A stretch of DNA of 33,546 nt from Planctomycetota bacterium (GCA_016220035.1 JACRIO010000177.1:1-33546); one strand, 5' to 3'; shown: positions 23,633 to 31,689, counted from the first letter of the stretch. Translations and numbers: made by a program. The notes: generated by a model not told the origin, from the sequence alone.

Positions 23633-26600
23633 TCAGACGCGCGCGAGGCGGACGCGGCCCTTGCCGAGCAGGCCCTCGATCTCGCGGGCGAAGTCCGAGC
23701 TGATCGCGACGCCGAGGTGGTTGCCGGCGCGGACGCGGCGAGTGCGGCCGTCCGCGCCCTCGACCGCGAGGTAGAGCGGGCGCGGGCCCTTGAAGCGCTC
23801 GACCGTCGTGCGCAGGTCGCCGAGGAGACCGGCGTCCTGCGGCGTGATCTGGATCACCACGCCGCCGGCGAAGCGTTGGATGGCTTCCTCGACCGTGAAG
23901 ATCTCGTCCAGCAGGAGCGCCGGCTCCTCCGCGTCCTCCTCGAGCTTCGCGCGCACGACGACGACGTTGCCGTCCTCAATCTTCAGCTTGTTCTCCTCGT
24001 AGGTGCGCGGGAAGCACGTCACGCCGACCGAACCGCGCATGTCCTCGAGGCGGAAGCGGCACATCTTCTTGCCGGCGAGCTTGCCCGACTTCACGACGTT
24101 CTCGGACTTGGAGAGGATCAGGCCAGCGATCGTGACCTCGGTGCCGCCCGAGACCTCGCCGAGCTCGTTCAAGCGCACGGTCGACAGCAGCGACAGGAGG
24201 CCCGCGCGTTCCTCGAGCGGGTGCCCCGAGAGGTAGAAGCCGAGCGTCTCGAACTCCGCCTGCAGCGTGTCCGCGCGCGAATAGGCGCGCGCATCGTCGA
24301 TGCCGTCGCCGGCCGACTTTCCGCTCGCCACCGGTCCCGCGGGCGCGTCGCCGAAGAGCGAGGACTGTCCCGACTTGCGGTCCGCCGCGGCGCGCGCGCC
24401 GTCCGTGAGCGCCGCATCGAGGGCCGCGAGCACGGCGCCGCGATTGTGGCCGCTTCCTGCGAACGCGCCGGCCTTGATCAGCGCCTCCCAGTTCAATCGG
24501 CCGACCTCGGAGGGATCGACCTCGGCCGAGAGCGCGTGCAGCGTGAGCTCGGCGCCTTTCTTCAGGAGCTTCGCGCGCGTCGCGACGATCGCGTCGATGG
24601 CCCGCTCGCCCGTGCCCTTGATCGCGCCGAAGCCGAAGCGGAGGCCCGCGCCTTCGGGTTCGAACTCCCAGCGCGAACGGGCGATGTCGGGCGCGAGGAT
24701 CGGGATCGACGCCTTGCGCGCGTCGTCGACGAACTCCTTCACCTTGTCGTGGTCGCCCATTTCGCACGACAGGTTCGCGGCGAGGAAGGCGCTGCGGAAA
24801 TTGGCCTTCAAGAACGCGGTCTGGTACGTGACGAGCGCGTAGGCGGTCGAGTGCGACTTGTTGAAGCCGTACCCGCCGAACTTGACGATGTTGTCCCACA
24901 CCTCGCGCGCCGTGCCCTCGGCGCATCCGTTCCGCACCGCGCCGGCGACGAACTGGTCGGCGAACTTGGCCATGATCTCGGGCTTCTTCTTGCCCATGGC
25001 CTTGCGCAGGTTGTCGGCTTCGTTCAGCGAGAATCCGCCGAGCGCGTTCGAGATGAGCATCACCTGCTCCTGGTAGACGATGCAGCCGTACGTGTCGCGC
25101 AGGATCGGCTCCATCGACTTGTGCGGGTAGGCGATCGGCTCCTGGCCGTGCTTTCGGCGCGTGAACATCTCGACCATGCCCGACTCGAGCGGGCCCGGGC
25201 GGTACAGCGCGAGCACGGCGATCAGGTCCTCGAAGCAGTCGGGCTTGAGCCGCGCCAGTAGCTTCTTCATCCCGTCCGATTCGAGCTGGAACACGCCGAG
25301 CGTGTCGCCCGCCATGAGCAGTTGGTACGTCCTCGGATCCTTCTCGGGCAGGTGGTCGAGGTCCGGCGGCGTGCCGCCCTGCTTCTCGATGTTGCGCAGC
25401 GTCTTCTCGAGGATCGTCAGCGTGCGCAGGCCGAGGTAGTCCATCTTGAGGAGACCGAGCTCCTCGAGCTGCGTCATCGGCCACTGCGTCGTGACGTCGT
25501 CGCCGTTCTTCGCGAGCGGGACGTACTCGACGATTGGTCGATCGGCGATGACGACTCCGGCGGCGTGCGTCGAGATGTGGCGCGCGAGGCCCTCGAGCGG
25601 GACGGAGAGGCGGAAGAGCTCCGCCAAATCGGGCCGCTCCTTCTGGATCGCGACGAGATCGGGGTCCTTCTCGAGCGCTTCGGCGAGCGACATCGCGTTG
25701 GGACCCGCGGGGATCTTCTTCGCGATCTTGTCGACGTCCTTGAGCGGCATGTCGAGCACGCGCGCGACGTCGCGCACCACGGTGCGCGAGGCCATCGTTC
25801 CGAACGTGACGATCTGCGCGACGTTTTCCGCCCCGTACCGCCGACGCGTGTAGTCGAGCACCTTTTCGCGCCCGTCCTTGCAGAAGTCGATGTCGATGTC
25901 GGGCATCGACACGCGCGCGCTGTTCAGGAAGCGCTCGAAGAGCAGGTCGTAGCGCAGCGGGTCGACTTTCGTGATCCCGAGCAGGTACGCGACGATCGAT
26001 CCGGCCGCCGAACCGCGCCCCGGGCCCACGGGCACTCCGTTCGCGCGCGACCAGCGGATCAAGTCCCACACGATGAGGAAGTAGGAGACGAAGCCGAGCT
26101 CCGCGATCACCTTGCGCTCGTAGTCGACGCGCGCGCGGGCCTTGCCGTCGGGATCGTTCGGGTAGAGGCGCGCGAGGCCTTCCTCCAACAAGCGCGCGAA
26201 GAGCTCGTCCGCCGTCTCGCTCGAGTCGGGCTTGAACACCGGGAGGTGGTACTTGCCGAACTCGACGTTCACGTTGGTCTGCTCGACGACGTCCATCGTC
26301 CGCTTCACGGCGTCGGGCAGGTCGCGGAACATGTCCGCCATCTCCGCGCGCGTCTTGAAGAAGAGCGTGTCCGTCTCGAACCGGAAGCGCTTCACGTCGC
26401 TCTTCTTCGCGCCCGTGTTGATGCAGAGCAGGATGTCCTGCGCCTGGCAGTCCTCCTGCCGCAGGTAGTGGATGTCGTTCGTCGCGACGAGCGGGATCCC
26501 GGTGCGCTGGTTCAGGCGCACGAGCGTCTCGTTCACGCGCGACTGGAGATCGAGCCCGTTGCGCTGGAGCTCGAGCCAGAAATGCTCGGGCCCGAAGATG

Positions 26601-27100
26601 TCGCGCCAGGTGAGCGCGAGCTCCTCCGCCTCCTTCTCCTTGCCGGAGAGGGCCAGCTGCGAGAGCTCGCTCGCGAGGCAGCCCGAGAGGCAATTGATGC
26701 CCTTCGCGTGCTTCGCGAGCACCTCGCGGTCGATGCGGGGGCGGAAATGCAGCCCCTCGAGGTACGCGATCGAGGCGAGCTTGATCAGATTGCGATACCC
26801 CTCGTCGTCGCGCGCGAGCAGCGTGAGGTGGTGGTAGCCGTTGCCCTTGGCCTTCGAGTGCGGCTCGAAGCGCGAACGCCGCGCGATGTAGACCTCGCAC
26901 CCGACGACCGGTGTGATTCCGGCCTTCTTCGCGGACTGGTAGAGCTCGATCGCGCCGAACATGTTGCCGTGGTCGGTGAGCGCGAGCGCTCTCTGTCCGT
27001 CCTTCACGCACGCGTCGACGAGGCTGCCGATGCGATTCGCGCCGTCGAGCAGGCTGTACTCGGAGTGGACGTGGAGGTGGGCGAAGTCGGGGTGGCTCAT
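23633..27100 (-). CDS. dnaE: DNA polymerase III subunit alpha
   Basis: Catalytic subunit of the replicative polymerase (1155 aa, family norm ~1160). The N-terminal PHP domain begins with 'FAHLHVHSEYSLLDG' and 'ALTDHGNMFG'. The palm carries the catalytic acids in 'PDIDIDF' near residue 400, and the third lies in 'LLKMDYLGLRTL' near residue 552. 'PVGPGRGSAAGS' and 'GFNKSHSTAYALVTYQTAFLKAN' are typical of DnaE. The OB fold ('VTIAGLILSKSENVVKSGKLAGKKMCRFRLEDMRGSVGV') is near residue 985. ATG at 27098-27100 gives MSHPDFAHLH; the frame remains open upstream but without homology. A TAGAAT -10-like hexamer lies 26 nt upstream on this strand (27126-27131). Confidence 0.97.
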   Translation of the reverse strand: MSHPDFAHLHVHSEYSLLDGANRIGSLVDACVKDGQRALALTDHGNMFGAIELYQSAKKAGITPVVGCEVYIARRSRFEPHSKAKGNGYHHLTLLARDDEGYRNLIKLASIAYLEGLHFRPRIDREVLAKHAKGINCLSGCLASELSQLALSGKEKEAEELALTWRDIFGPEHFWLELQRNGLDLQSRVNETLVRLNQRTGIPLVATNDIHYLRQEDCQAQDILLCINTGAKKSDVKRFRFETDTLFFKTRAEMADMFRDLPDAVKRTMDVVEQTNVNVEFGKYHLPVFKPDSSETADELFARLLEEGLARLYPNDPDGKARARVDYERKVIAELGFVSYFLIVWDLIRWSRANGVPVGPGRGSAAGSIVAYLLGITKVDPLRYDLLFERFLNSARVSMPDIDIDFCKDGREKVLDYTRRRYGAENVAQIVTFGTMASRTVVRDVARVLDMPLKDVDKIAKKIPAGPNAMSLAEALEKDPDLVAIQKERPDLAELFRLSVPLEGLARHISTHAAGVVIADRPIVEYVPLAKNGDDVTTQWPMTQLEELGLLKMDYLGLRTLTILEKTLRNIEKQGGTPPDLDHLPEKDPRTYQLLMAGDTLGVFQLESDGMKKLLARLKPDCFEDLIAVLALYRPGPLESGMVEMFTRRKHGQEPIAYPHKSMEPILRDTYGCIVYQEQVMLISNALGGFSLNEADNLRKAMGKKKPEIMAKFADQFVAGAVRNGCAEGTAREVWDNIVKFGGYGFNKSHSTAYALVTYQTAFLKANFRSAFLAANLSCEMGDHDKVKEFVDDARKASIPILAPDIARSRWEFEPEGAGLRFGFGAIKGTGERAIDAIVATRAKLLKKGAELTLHALSAEVDPSEVGRLNWEALIKAGAFAGSGHNRGAVLAALDAALTDGARAAADRKSGQSSLFGDAPAGPVASGKSAGDGIDDARAYSRADTLQAEFETLGFYLSGHPLEERAGLLSLLSTVRLNELGEVSGGTEVTIAGLILSKSENVVKSGKLAGKKMCRFRLEDMRGSVGVTCFPRTYEENKLKIEDGNVVVVRAKLEEDAEEPALLLDEIFTVEEAIQRFAGGVVIQITPQDAGLLGDLRTTVERFKGPRPLYLAVEGADGRTRRVRAGNHLGVAISSDFAREIEGLLGKGRVRLARV

Positions 27101-27125
27101 GCGCGTGAAGTGTGCAACGCGGCGG

Positions 27126-27131
27126 ATTCTA
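27126..27131 (-). promoter_or_regulatory. Possible -10 element for dnaE
   Basis: On the minus strand this reads TAGAAT, 4-5 of 6 matches to TATAAT. It lies 26 nt upstream of the dnaE start in the 214-nt divergent gap. No good -35 is found at 16-18 nt, so this is a weak call. No equivalent site was seen for the plus-strand gene. Confidence 0.25.
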
Positions 27132-27314
27132 GCGGGCACGCCGCGGGCAACGCGCCGGCGATCCGTTTCCTCGCGACGCGCACGACCGAGGTCGACGCCG
27201 CTCCGCGAACGAGTCGGAGCCGAGAGGGGCCTTGCGGGACGATCGGAAGGCGCGGAGCATGAACCGTGGGACGAAGCGTGCCTCGACGACGACCTCAACC
27301 ACGGAGCGTGGGCT

Positions 27315-29219
27315 TTGCTGTTCGGACTTCTCCTCGCCTTCCAACTCACGAGCACGCCTGTCTGGTCGGTCGAATCGAACCAGTCCGGCTGCGGTCTGGG
27401 AGCCCGGCTCGGTCGCGCGGGCGACTTCGACGCCGATGGCTTCAGCGACGTCGTGCTCGGTCTTTCCGGTTGCAGCCAGGGTGAGGCGCTCGAGGGCCTC
27501 GTGTGGGTCTTCCGCGGGTCCGCCGGCGGACTCGGACCCGTCCCGAGCTGGACGGGGGAGCGCAACCAGGCCCAGGCGCAGTTCGGATCCAGTGCCGCCT
27601 CGGCCGGCGACGTCAACGGCGACGGCTTCGACGACCTGATCGTCGGAGCGCCCTTCTACACCTCGGCGGGAGCGCAGACGGGAGCCGCCTTCCTGTACCT
27701 CGGCTCCGCCGCGGGTCTCGGGGCGACGCCGGCCGCGGCGCTGCTCGGCGGCACCGCCAACGGACGCTTTGGTTCGAGCGTCGCGAGCGCCGGCGACGTC
27801 GACGGCGACGGCTTCGACGACGTGATCGTCGGCGCGCCGATCGAGAGCGGCTTCGGCACGCCGAGCTCCGGACGCGCGCACCTCTACCGTGGCGGGCCGA
27901 GCGGCCTCGCGAGCCTTCCGAGCTGGAGCGTCAACGGACCGAGCACGCTCTCGTTCTTCGGTCTCACCGTCGCGGGCGTCGGCGACGTGAACGGCGACGG
28001 TTTCGCGGACGCCGCGGTGGCGGCGCAGTCCCACGGCGTGGCGGGCAATCCGCGCGGACGCGTGCACGTCTATCACGGCTCCGCCGCGGGGCTCGTCACG
28101 ACGCCGGCGTGGCACCGCGAGTGCACGCAGACCGGCTTCGCGCAGTTCGGGGCGGGTCTCGCGGGCGCGGGCGACGTCGATGGCGATGGATACGACGACG
28201 TGGTCGTCGGCGGCCTGCGCGCGACGATCCGGTACTTCGAAGAAGGCTCGGCACTCCTGTTCCGCGGCGGACTGACGGGACTCGAGCTCGCGCCCGCTTG
28301 GTCCATCGTCGGCGGACAGGACGGGGCGGAGCTCGGCGCGTCGGTCGCCGGCGCAGGGGACGTGAACGGCGACGGCTTCGCCGACGTGATCGTCGGCGCG
28401 GCCGCGCACGATGGACTCGCGCAGGACACGGGCGAGGCCGTGTTGTTCCTCGGGTCCGCGCACGGTCTTTCGCCGCTCGCGAGCACCCGCGCGCGCGGCA
28501 GCCTCGCGTCGGAGCGGCTCGGCACGTCGGTGGGCGGCGCGGGCGACGTGGACGGCGACGGGCACGCCGACGTGCTCGTGGTCGGATCGAGCTACGACGC
28601 CGGACAGTCCTTGGAGGGGAAGGCGTTCCTCTACCGCGGCGCGGCCCTCGCGGACTGCAACGGCAACGGCCTCGACGACGCCGCGGACATCGCGAGCGCA
28701 TCGAGTCTCGATGCCGATCTCGACGGCGTCCCGGACGAATGCCAGAACGCGGGCACGAGCTTCTGCTTCGGAGACGGCGAGTTCAGCGCCTGCCCGTGCG
28801 GCAATCCGGGCTGGGTGGGACGCGGATGCCAGAACTCGCTCGTGATGGGCGGCGCGCGCCTGTGGGCGACCGGAACGGCGAGCGCTTCGAGCGACAGCGT
28901 CGTGCTCCGCGCGCACGGCATGACGGGCAACGACTGCGTTTTCTTCGCGGGGACGGCACAGGTTTCGAGCGCGATCGTCGACGACGGCCTGGGTTGCGTC
29001 GGCGGCTCGATCGTGCGCTTCGGTGCGCGGCCCATCGTCGCGCTCACGAGCGCGTACCCATCCCTGCCCGGCGATCCCCCCGTCGCGCAACGACTCGCGC
29101 TCCCGCCGCCGGGCGGAGTGCGCTACCTCCAGTGCTTCTACCGCAACGCGCTCGTGTCGTACTGCACGCCGGCGCTGTCGAACCGCACGAACGGGCTCGT
29201 GCTCGTCTACGGTCCCTGA
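27315..29219 (+). CDS. Secreted FG-GAP / integrin-alpha-type beta-propeller protein with planctomycete-style C-terminal module
   Basis: Exported protein (634 aa) of unknown ligand. After a signal peptide ('LLFGLLLAFQLTSTPVWS') come seven FG-GAP blades, each with a calcium-binding loop of the type 'GDVNGDGFDDLIVGAP' (first ~residue 36, last ~residue 411), predicting a seven-bladed propeller. 'DCNGNGLDDAADIASASSLDADLDGVPDEC' (about 447-477) is a dockerin/thrombospondin-3-like Ca-binding linker. The rest, from 'SFCFGDGEFSACPCGNPG' to 'YCTPALSNRTNGLVLVYGP', is a Cys-rich C-terminal module that I associate with planctomycete surface proteins. Start: no ATG or GTG is in frame near the signal peptide. 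TTG 27315 has GGAG (27303-27306) 8 nt upstream. An ATG at 27259 in another frame encodes a basic stretch; a frameshift cannot be ruled out. Confidence 0.8.
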   Translation: MLFGLLLAFQLTSTPVWSVESNQSGCGLGARLGRAGDFDADGFSDVVLGLSGCSQGEALEGLVWVFRGSAGGLGPVPSWTGERNQAQAQFGSSAASAGDVNGDGFDDLIVGAPFYTSAGAQTGAAFLYLGSAAGLGATPAAALLGGTANGRFGSSVASAGDVDGDGFDDVIVGAPIESGFGTPSSGRAHLYRGGPSGLASLPSWSVNGPSTLSFFGLTVAGVGDVNGDGFADAAVAAQSHGVAGNPRGRVHVYHGSAAGLVTTPAWHRECTQTGFAQFGAGLAGAGDVDGDGYDDVVVGGLRATIRYFEEGSALLFRGGLTGLELAPAWSIVGGQDGAELGASVAGAGDVNGDGFADVIVGAAAHDGLAQDTGEAVLFLGSAHGLSPLASTRARGSLASERLGTSVGGAGDVDGDGHADVLVVGSSYDAGQSLEGKAFLYRGAALADCNGNGLDDAADIASASSLDADLDGVPDECQNAGTSFCFGDGEFSACPCGNPGWVGRGCQNSLVMGGARLWATGTASASSDSVVLRAHGMTGNDCVFFAGTAQVSSAIVDDGLGCVGGSIVRFGARPIVALTSAYPSLPGDPPVAQRLALPPPGGVRYLQCFYRNALVSYCTPALSNRTNGLVLVYGP

Positions 29220-29239
29220 GCTCGCGCGGCGCGGCTGGA

Positions 29240-30253
29240 CTACCGCAGCAGCGTCACGAGCACCGCCTTCTGCGAGTGCAGGCGGTTCTCGGCTTGGTCG
29301 TACACGAGGCTGCGCGGGCCGTCGAGCACCTCGTCGGTGACCTCGACGTTGCGGCGCACGGGCATCGCGTGCATGAGCACTGCGTTCTTGCCGCGCTTCA
29401 TCATCGCCTCGTCGAGGGTCCAACCCGTCGCGCGCGCGCGGCGGCTCGCGGCGAGCGTCGCGTTGCCGTAGTCCTCGAGCGACTGCCACGAGCGCGCGTA
29501 CACGACGTGCGCGCCGTTCACGGCCTCCGCGGCCGTCATCCCGACGTCGAGCGTCGTCTGCTTCGCCTCCGCGATGCGACCCGCCTCGCCGAGCACCTGG
29601 TCGTCGAGGTCGTACCCGCTCGGATGCGCGACGCGCACCTTCATGCCGACGCGCAGCGCGGCGAGGAGCAACGAGTTCGTCACCGCCGGCGTCGCTGCGG
29701 TGGGGGAGTTCGTCCACGTGATCGCGAGCTCCTTCCCGGCGAGGTCGCCGAGCCGCTCGCGCATCGTCATCAGGTCGGCGAGCGCCTGCAGCGGGTGCCA
29801 CAGATCGCTCTCCATGTTGATCACCGGCACGCGCGCGTGCGCGGCCCACGACTTGATCACCGTGTCGCGCCGGTCGTTGGCCCACGACTGCCCCACGAGC
29901 GCCGGCCGGATCGCGAGCGCGTTCACGTAGCGCGAGAGCACGAGCGCCGCGTCCTTCACGTGCTCGGGCGCCTTGCCGTCCATGCGCGCGCCCTCCTGCG
30001 ATTCGAGCTCCCAGAAATCCGACTGCGCCGTGAGGTGGCTCACCTGTCCGCCGAGCTGGTGCATCGCCGCCTCGAACGACGTGCGCGTGCGCAGACTGCC
30101 GCGGAAGAAGAGCAGGCCGACGCTCTTGCCCTCGAGCCGGAACGCACCCGCGCGCTTCTTGATGCGGAGCGAGAGGTCGAGCAGGTCCTCGAGCTCGCGG
30201 TCGTTCAGGTCCTGGAGGCTGACGAGGTGCTGGATCGGAGCGCGTTCGGCCAT
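29240..30253 (-). CDS. argF': N-acetylornithine / N-succinylornithine carbamoyltransferase family protein
   Basis: Transcarbamylase (337 aa) of the branch that acts on acylated ornithine in arginine biosynthesis (Xanthomonas and Bacteroides types). The carbamoyl-phosphate site 'SLRTRTSFE' is at residues 53-61. 'VINMESDLWHPLQALADLMTM' and 'ITWTNSPTAATPAVTNS' match this branch better than classical ornithine transcarbamylases. 'DQAENRLHSQKAV' is at the C-terminus. The usual HCLP signature reads HAMPVRR (295-301), so the ornithine-site cysteine is replaced. Acetyl- versus succinyl-ornithine use cannot be decided here. The start ATG is at 30251-30253. It converges with the FG-GAP gene, with no other arg gene in the window. 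Confidence 0.85.
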   Translation of the reverse strand: MAERAPIQHLVSLQDLNDRELEDLLDLSLRIKKRAGAFRLEGKSVGLLFFRGSLRTRTSFEAAMHQLGGQVSHLTAQSDFWELESQEGARMDGKAPEHVKDAALVLSRYVNALAIRPALVGQSWANDRRDTVIKSWAAHARVPVINMESDLWHPLQALADLMTMRERLGDLAGKELAITWTNSPTAATPAVTNSLLLAALRVGMKVRVAHPSGYDLDDQVLGEAGRIAEAKQTTLDVGMTAAEAVNGAHVVYARSWQSLEDYGNATLAASRRARATGWTLDEAMMKRGKNAVLMHAMPVRRNVEVTDEVLDGPRSLVYDQAENRLHSQKAVLVTLLR

Positions 30254-30326
30254 GCGCTCAGCCTATCGGTCGAGGGCTCGTTTCCAAGCGCGGCGCGTGG
30301 GGGGGTGAACCGCGGCGGTCCCTTCC

Positions 30327-30355
30327 TTGACAGCCCTCCGGGGCGTGGCTACAAC
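30327..30355 (+). promoter_or_regulatory. Near-consensus sigma70-type promoter for tRNA-Arg / tadA
   Basis: TTGACA (30327-30332) is a perfect -35. It is separated by exactly 17 nt from TACAAC (30350-30355). Transcription would start about 6-7 nt later, a few nucleotides before the mature tRNA-Arg 5' end at 30367. Strength and placement are typical of stable-RNA promoters. Confidence 0.8.
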
Positions 30356-30366
30356 CTTCGCCCCGC

Positions 30367-30443
30367 GCACCCATAGCTCAATTGGATAGAGCATCTGACT
30401 ACGGATCAGAAGGGTAGTGGTTCGACTCCACTTGGGTGTACCA
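30367..30443 (+). tRNA. tRNA-Arg (anticodon ACG), CCA encoded
   Basis: Acceptor GCACCCA pairs with TGGGTGT (first pair G-U). The D-arm reads TAGCTCAATTGGATAGAGC. The anticodon stem TCTGA/TCAGA encloses CTACGGA, giving anticodon ACG, and the T-loop is GTTCGACTC. The 3' CCA is encoded at 30441-30443. A34 must be deaminated to inosine to read CGU/CGC/CGA, the known job of TadA, whose gene follows. Confidence 0.97.
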
Positions 30444-30449
30444 GCACAC

Positions 30450-30488
30450 TCCGCGGCCTGCCGGCGATCCTCGCCGGCGAGCCGCGGA
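30450..30488 (+). other. Strong hairpin between tRNA-Arg and tadA
   Basis: GCCGGCGA (30460-30467) pairs perfectly with TCGCCGGC (30471-30478) around a TCC loop. CCGCGG (30451-30456) pairs with CCGCGG (30482-30487) outside a 3x3 internal loop. No U-tract follows, so it is not a classical terminator. It may serve tRNA 3' processing, protect the tadA mRNA, or attenuate it. Confidence 0.5.
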
Positions 30489-30541
30489 ACCCGGCGCGCC
30501 GCGCGCCTCGATCTCTCGCTCCACGACTCCCTCCGAGCGCC

Positions 30542-31069
30542 TTGGAAACCCGTCCGACCGAGACCCCGGCCGCGCCCGACGCCCCGGACAGCGACCGGCT
30601 CTTCATGGAGCTCGCGCTCTCCGAAGCGCGCGCGGCGGAGGCGGAGGACGAGGTGCCCATCGGCGCGGTGGTCGTGCTCGAGGGTCGGGTCGTCGCGCGT
30701 GCTCACAACCTGACCCGGACGCGGCGCGACCCCACCGCGCATGCCGAACTCCTGGCGCTCTCGCACGCTGCGCAGTCCTTGCGCGCGCTGCGGCTGCCCG
30801 GTGCGGCGGTCTTCACGACCGTCGAGCCGTGCTTCATGTGCGCCGGAGCGCTCGTCCACGCGCGCGTCGCTCGCGTCGTGTGGGCGGTGCGCGACCCGAA
30901 GTTCGGCGGCTGCCAGTCGCTGGGGGAGGTGCTCCAGCACCCCCGCGCGAACCACCGCGTCGAATTCACGGAGGGCGTGTGCGCCGACGAGGCGCGCGCG
31001 CTCTTGCAGGCGTTCTTTCGCAACAAGCGCGACGGATCCCGCGACGACGTCGCGGACGAGGGTGCGTGA
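30542..31069 (+). CDS. tadA: tRNA-specific adenosine(34) deaminase TadA
   Basis: TadA (175 aa) deaminates A34 of tRNA-Arg(ACG) to inosine. The zinc cytidine-deaminase-like site is complete: HAE at residues 67-69 ('PTAHAELLAL'), with Glu69 as proton shuttle, and PCFMC at 96-100. 'EVPIGAVVV' and 'WAVRDPKFGG' are family typical. The start is TTG 30542, the first start in the frame. The ATG at 30605 would cut into the conserved first helix ('RLFMELALSEAR'), so the upstream TTG is preferred even though no Shine-Dalgarno is visible. The gene lies 98 nt downstream of tRNA-Arg(ACG), its expected substrate, and is followed by two tRNA-Ser genes, SRP RNA and dnaX. Confidence 0.92.
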   Translation: METRPTETPAAPDAPDSDRLFMELALSEARAAEAEDEVPIGAVVVLEGRVVARAHNLTRTRRDPTAHAELLALSHAAQSLRALRLPGAAVFTTVEPCFMCAGALVHARVARVVWAVRDPKFGGCQSLGEVLQHPRANHRVEFTEGVCADEARALLQAFFRNKRDGSRDDVADEGA

Positions 31070-31118
31070 GCTCCGGCTCCGCGCTCGAGTCCGCCCGTCC
31101 GCGACCGACGAAACAAGT

Positions 31119-31208
31119 GGAGAGGTGACAGAGCGGCTGAACGTGCTGGTTTCGAAAACCAGTGTGTCCGCAAGGGCACCGGGGGTTCAAATCCCCCCCT
31201 CTCCGCCA
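31119..31208 (+). tRNA. tRNA-Ser (anticodon CGA), CCA encoded
   Basis: Acceptor GGAGAGG pairs with CCTCTCC (31198-31204), followed by G and encoded CCA. Anticodon stem CTGGT/ACCAG encloses TTCGAAA, giving anticodon CGA (reads UCG). The long variable arm (TGTGTCCGCAAGGGCACC) is that of a type II serine tRNA. No separate promoter is visible, so it is probably read through from tadA. Confidence 0.96.
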
Positions 31209-31272
31209 CCTTCTCCGCGCCGAGCGCCGCTCGACGCGCTCCGCTCGCGCGCGTGAAGGAAACCACGAACCT

Positions 31273-31362
31273 GGAGAGGTGTCTGAGCGGCTTAAGGTAC
31301 ACGCTTGGAAAGCGTGTGTGCTGGAAACGGCACCGGGGGTTCAAATCCCCCCCTCTCCGCCA
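31273..31362 (+). tRNA. tRNA-Ser (anticodon GGA), CCA encoded
   Basis: Acceptor GGAGAGG pairs with CCTCTCC (31352-31358), then G and CCA. Anticodon stem CACGC/GCGTG encloses TTGGAAA, giving GGA (reads UCC/UCU). It has a long type II variable arm. It shares its acceptor and T-arm sequence with the CGA isoacceptor 65 nt upstream, pointing to a tandem duplication with anticodon-arm divergence or gene conversion of the ends. Confidence 0.96.
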
Positions 31363-31406
31363 GCCCCCCGATGGACCGAGCGCGCGGTCCCCCTGACAAC
31401 TCGAGA

Positions 31407-31523
31407 GCCTCCGCAGTGGGTCCGGTCCCATGCAATGGGACGAGTTCGAACCGGGTCAGGCCGGGAACGGAGCAGCCCTAAGAGCCACGACCAGGTGCGC
31501 GGTGCCCGGACCCACTCGGGGGC
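31407..31523 (+). ncRNA. ffs: Signal recognition particle RNA (4.5S-type, small bacterial)
   Basis: The conserved SRP helix 8 core 'GGGTCAGGCCGGGAACGGAG' and 'CAGCCCTAA' (about 31454-31484) matches the domain IV of 4.5S RNA that binds Ffh and FtsY. The ends close into a long helix: GCCTCCG with CGGGGGC and GTGGGTCCGG with CCGGACCCAC. That gives an RNA of about 117 nt without an Alu domain. Exact ends are estimated from pairing. It is adjacent to dnaX, as in Bacillus. Confidence 0.92.
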
Positions 31524-31560
31524 TTTCGACGTTCTCGCCGCGCGCCTTTGCGATGCGGGC

Positions 31561-31587
31561 GCGGTGATCGGCACCGCTCGTGTTTTT
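31561..31587 (+). terminator. Rho-independent terminator after SRP RNA
   Basis: GCGGTG (31561-31566), loop ATCGG, CACCGC (31572-31577), then TCGTGTTTTT. The 6-bp GC stem with a T-run ending at 31587 lies 38 nt after the SRP RNA. The 5-nt offset before the T-run makes it less than ideal. Confidence 0.55.
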
Positions 31588-31689
31588 CGCGCTGGTGGGA
31601 GGGGGAGTGGGGACGGCGGATGCAATTGCCGGAACCACGAGAACGGCCCGATGGGAGCCGAGGCCACATGCGGGTGCTCCGCATCCCGA

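Noticed and set aside
23976-27262. Long open frames opposite to and shifted from dnaE (for example 25322-27262 on +, 23976-27011 on -)
   Set aside because: Shadows of dnaE codon structure; repetitive basic composition and no homology.
27259-27312. ATG at 27259 as the start of the FG-GAP protein with a frameshift
   Set aside because: It requires an undemonstrated frameshift; TTG 27315 with GGAG 8 nt upstream explains the N-terminus without one.
27129-30376. Open frames of more than 900 codons on both strands through the FG-GAP and carbamoyltransferase genes
   Set aside because: Both are runs of Arg/Ala/Gly typical of alternative frames at high G+C and cross the boundaries of well-recognised genes.
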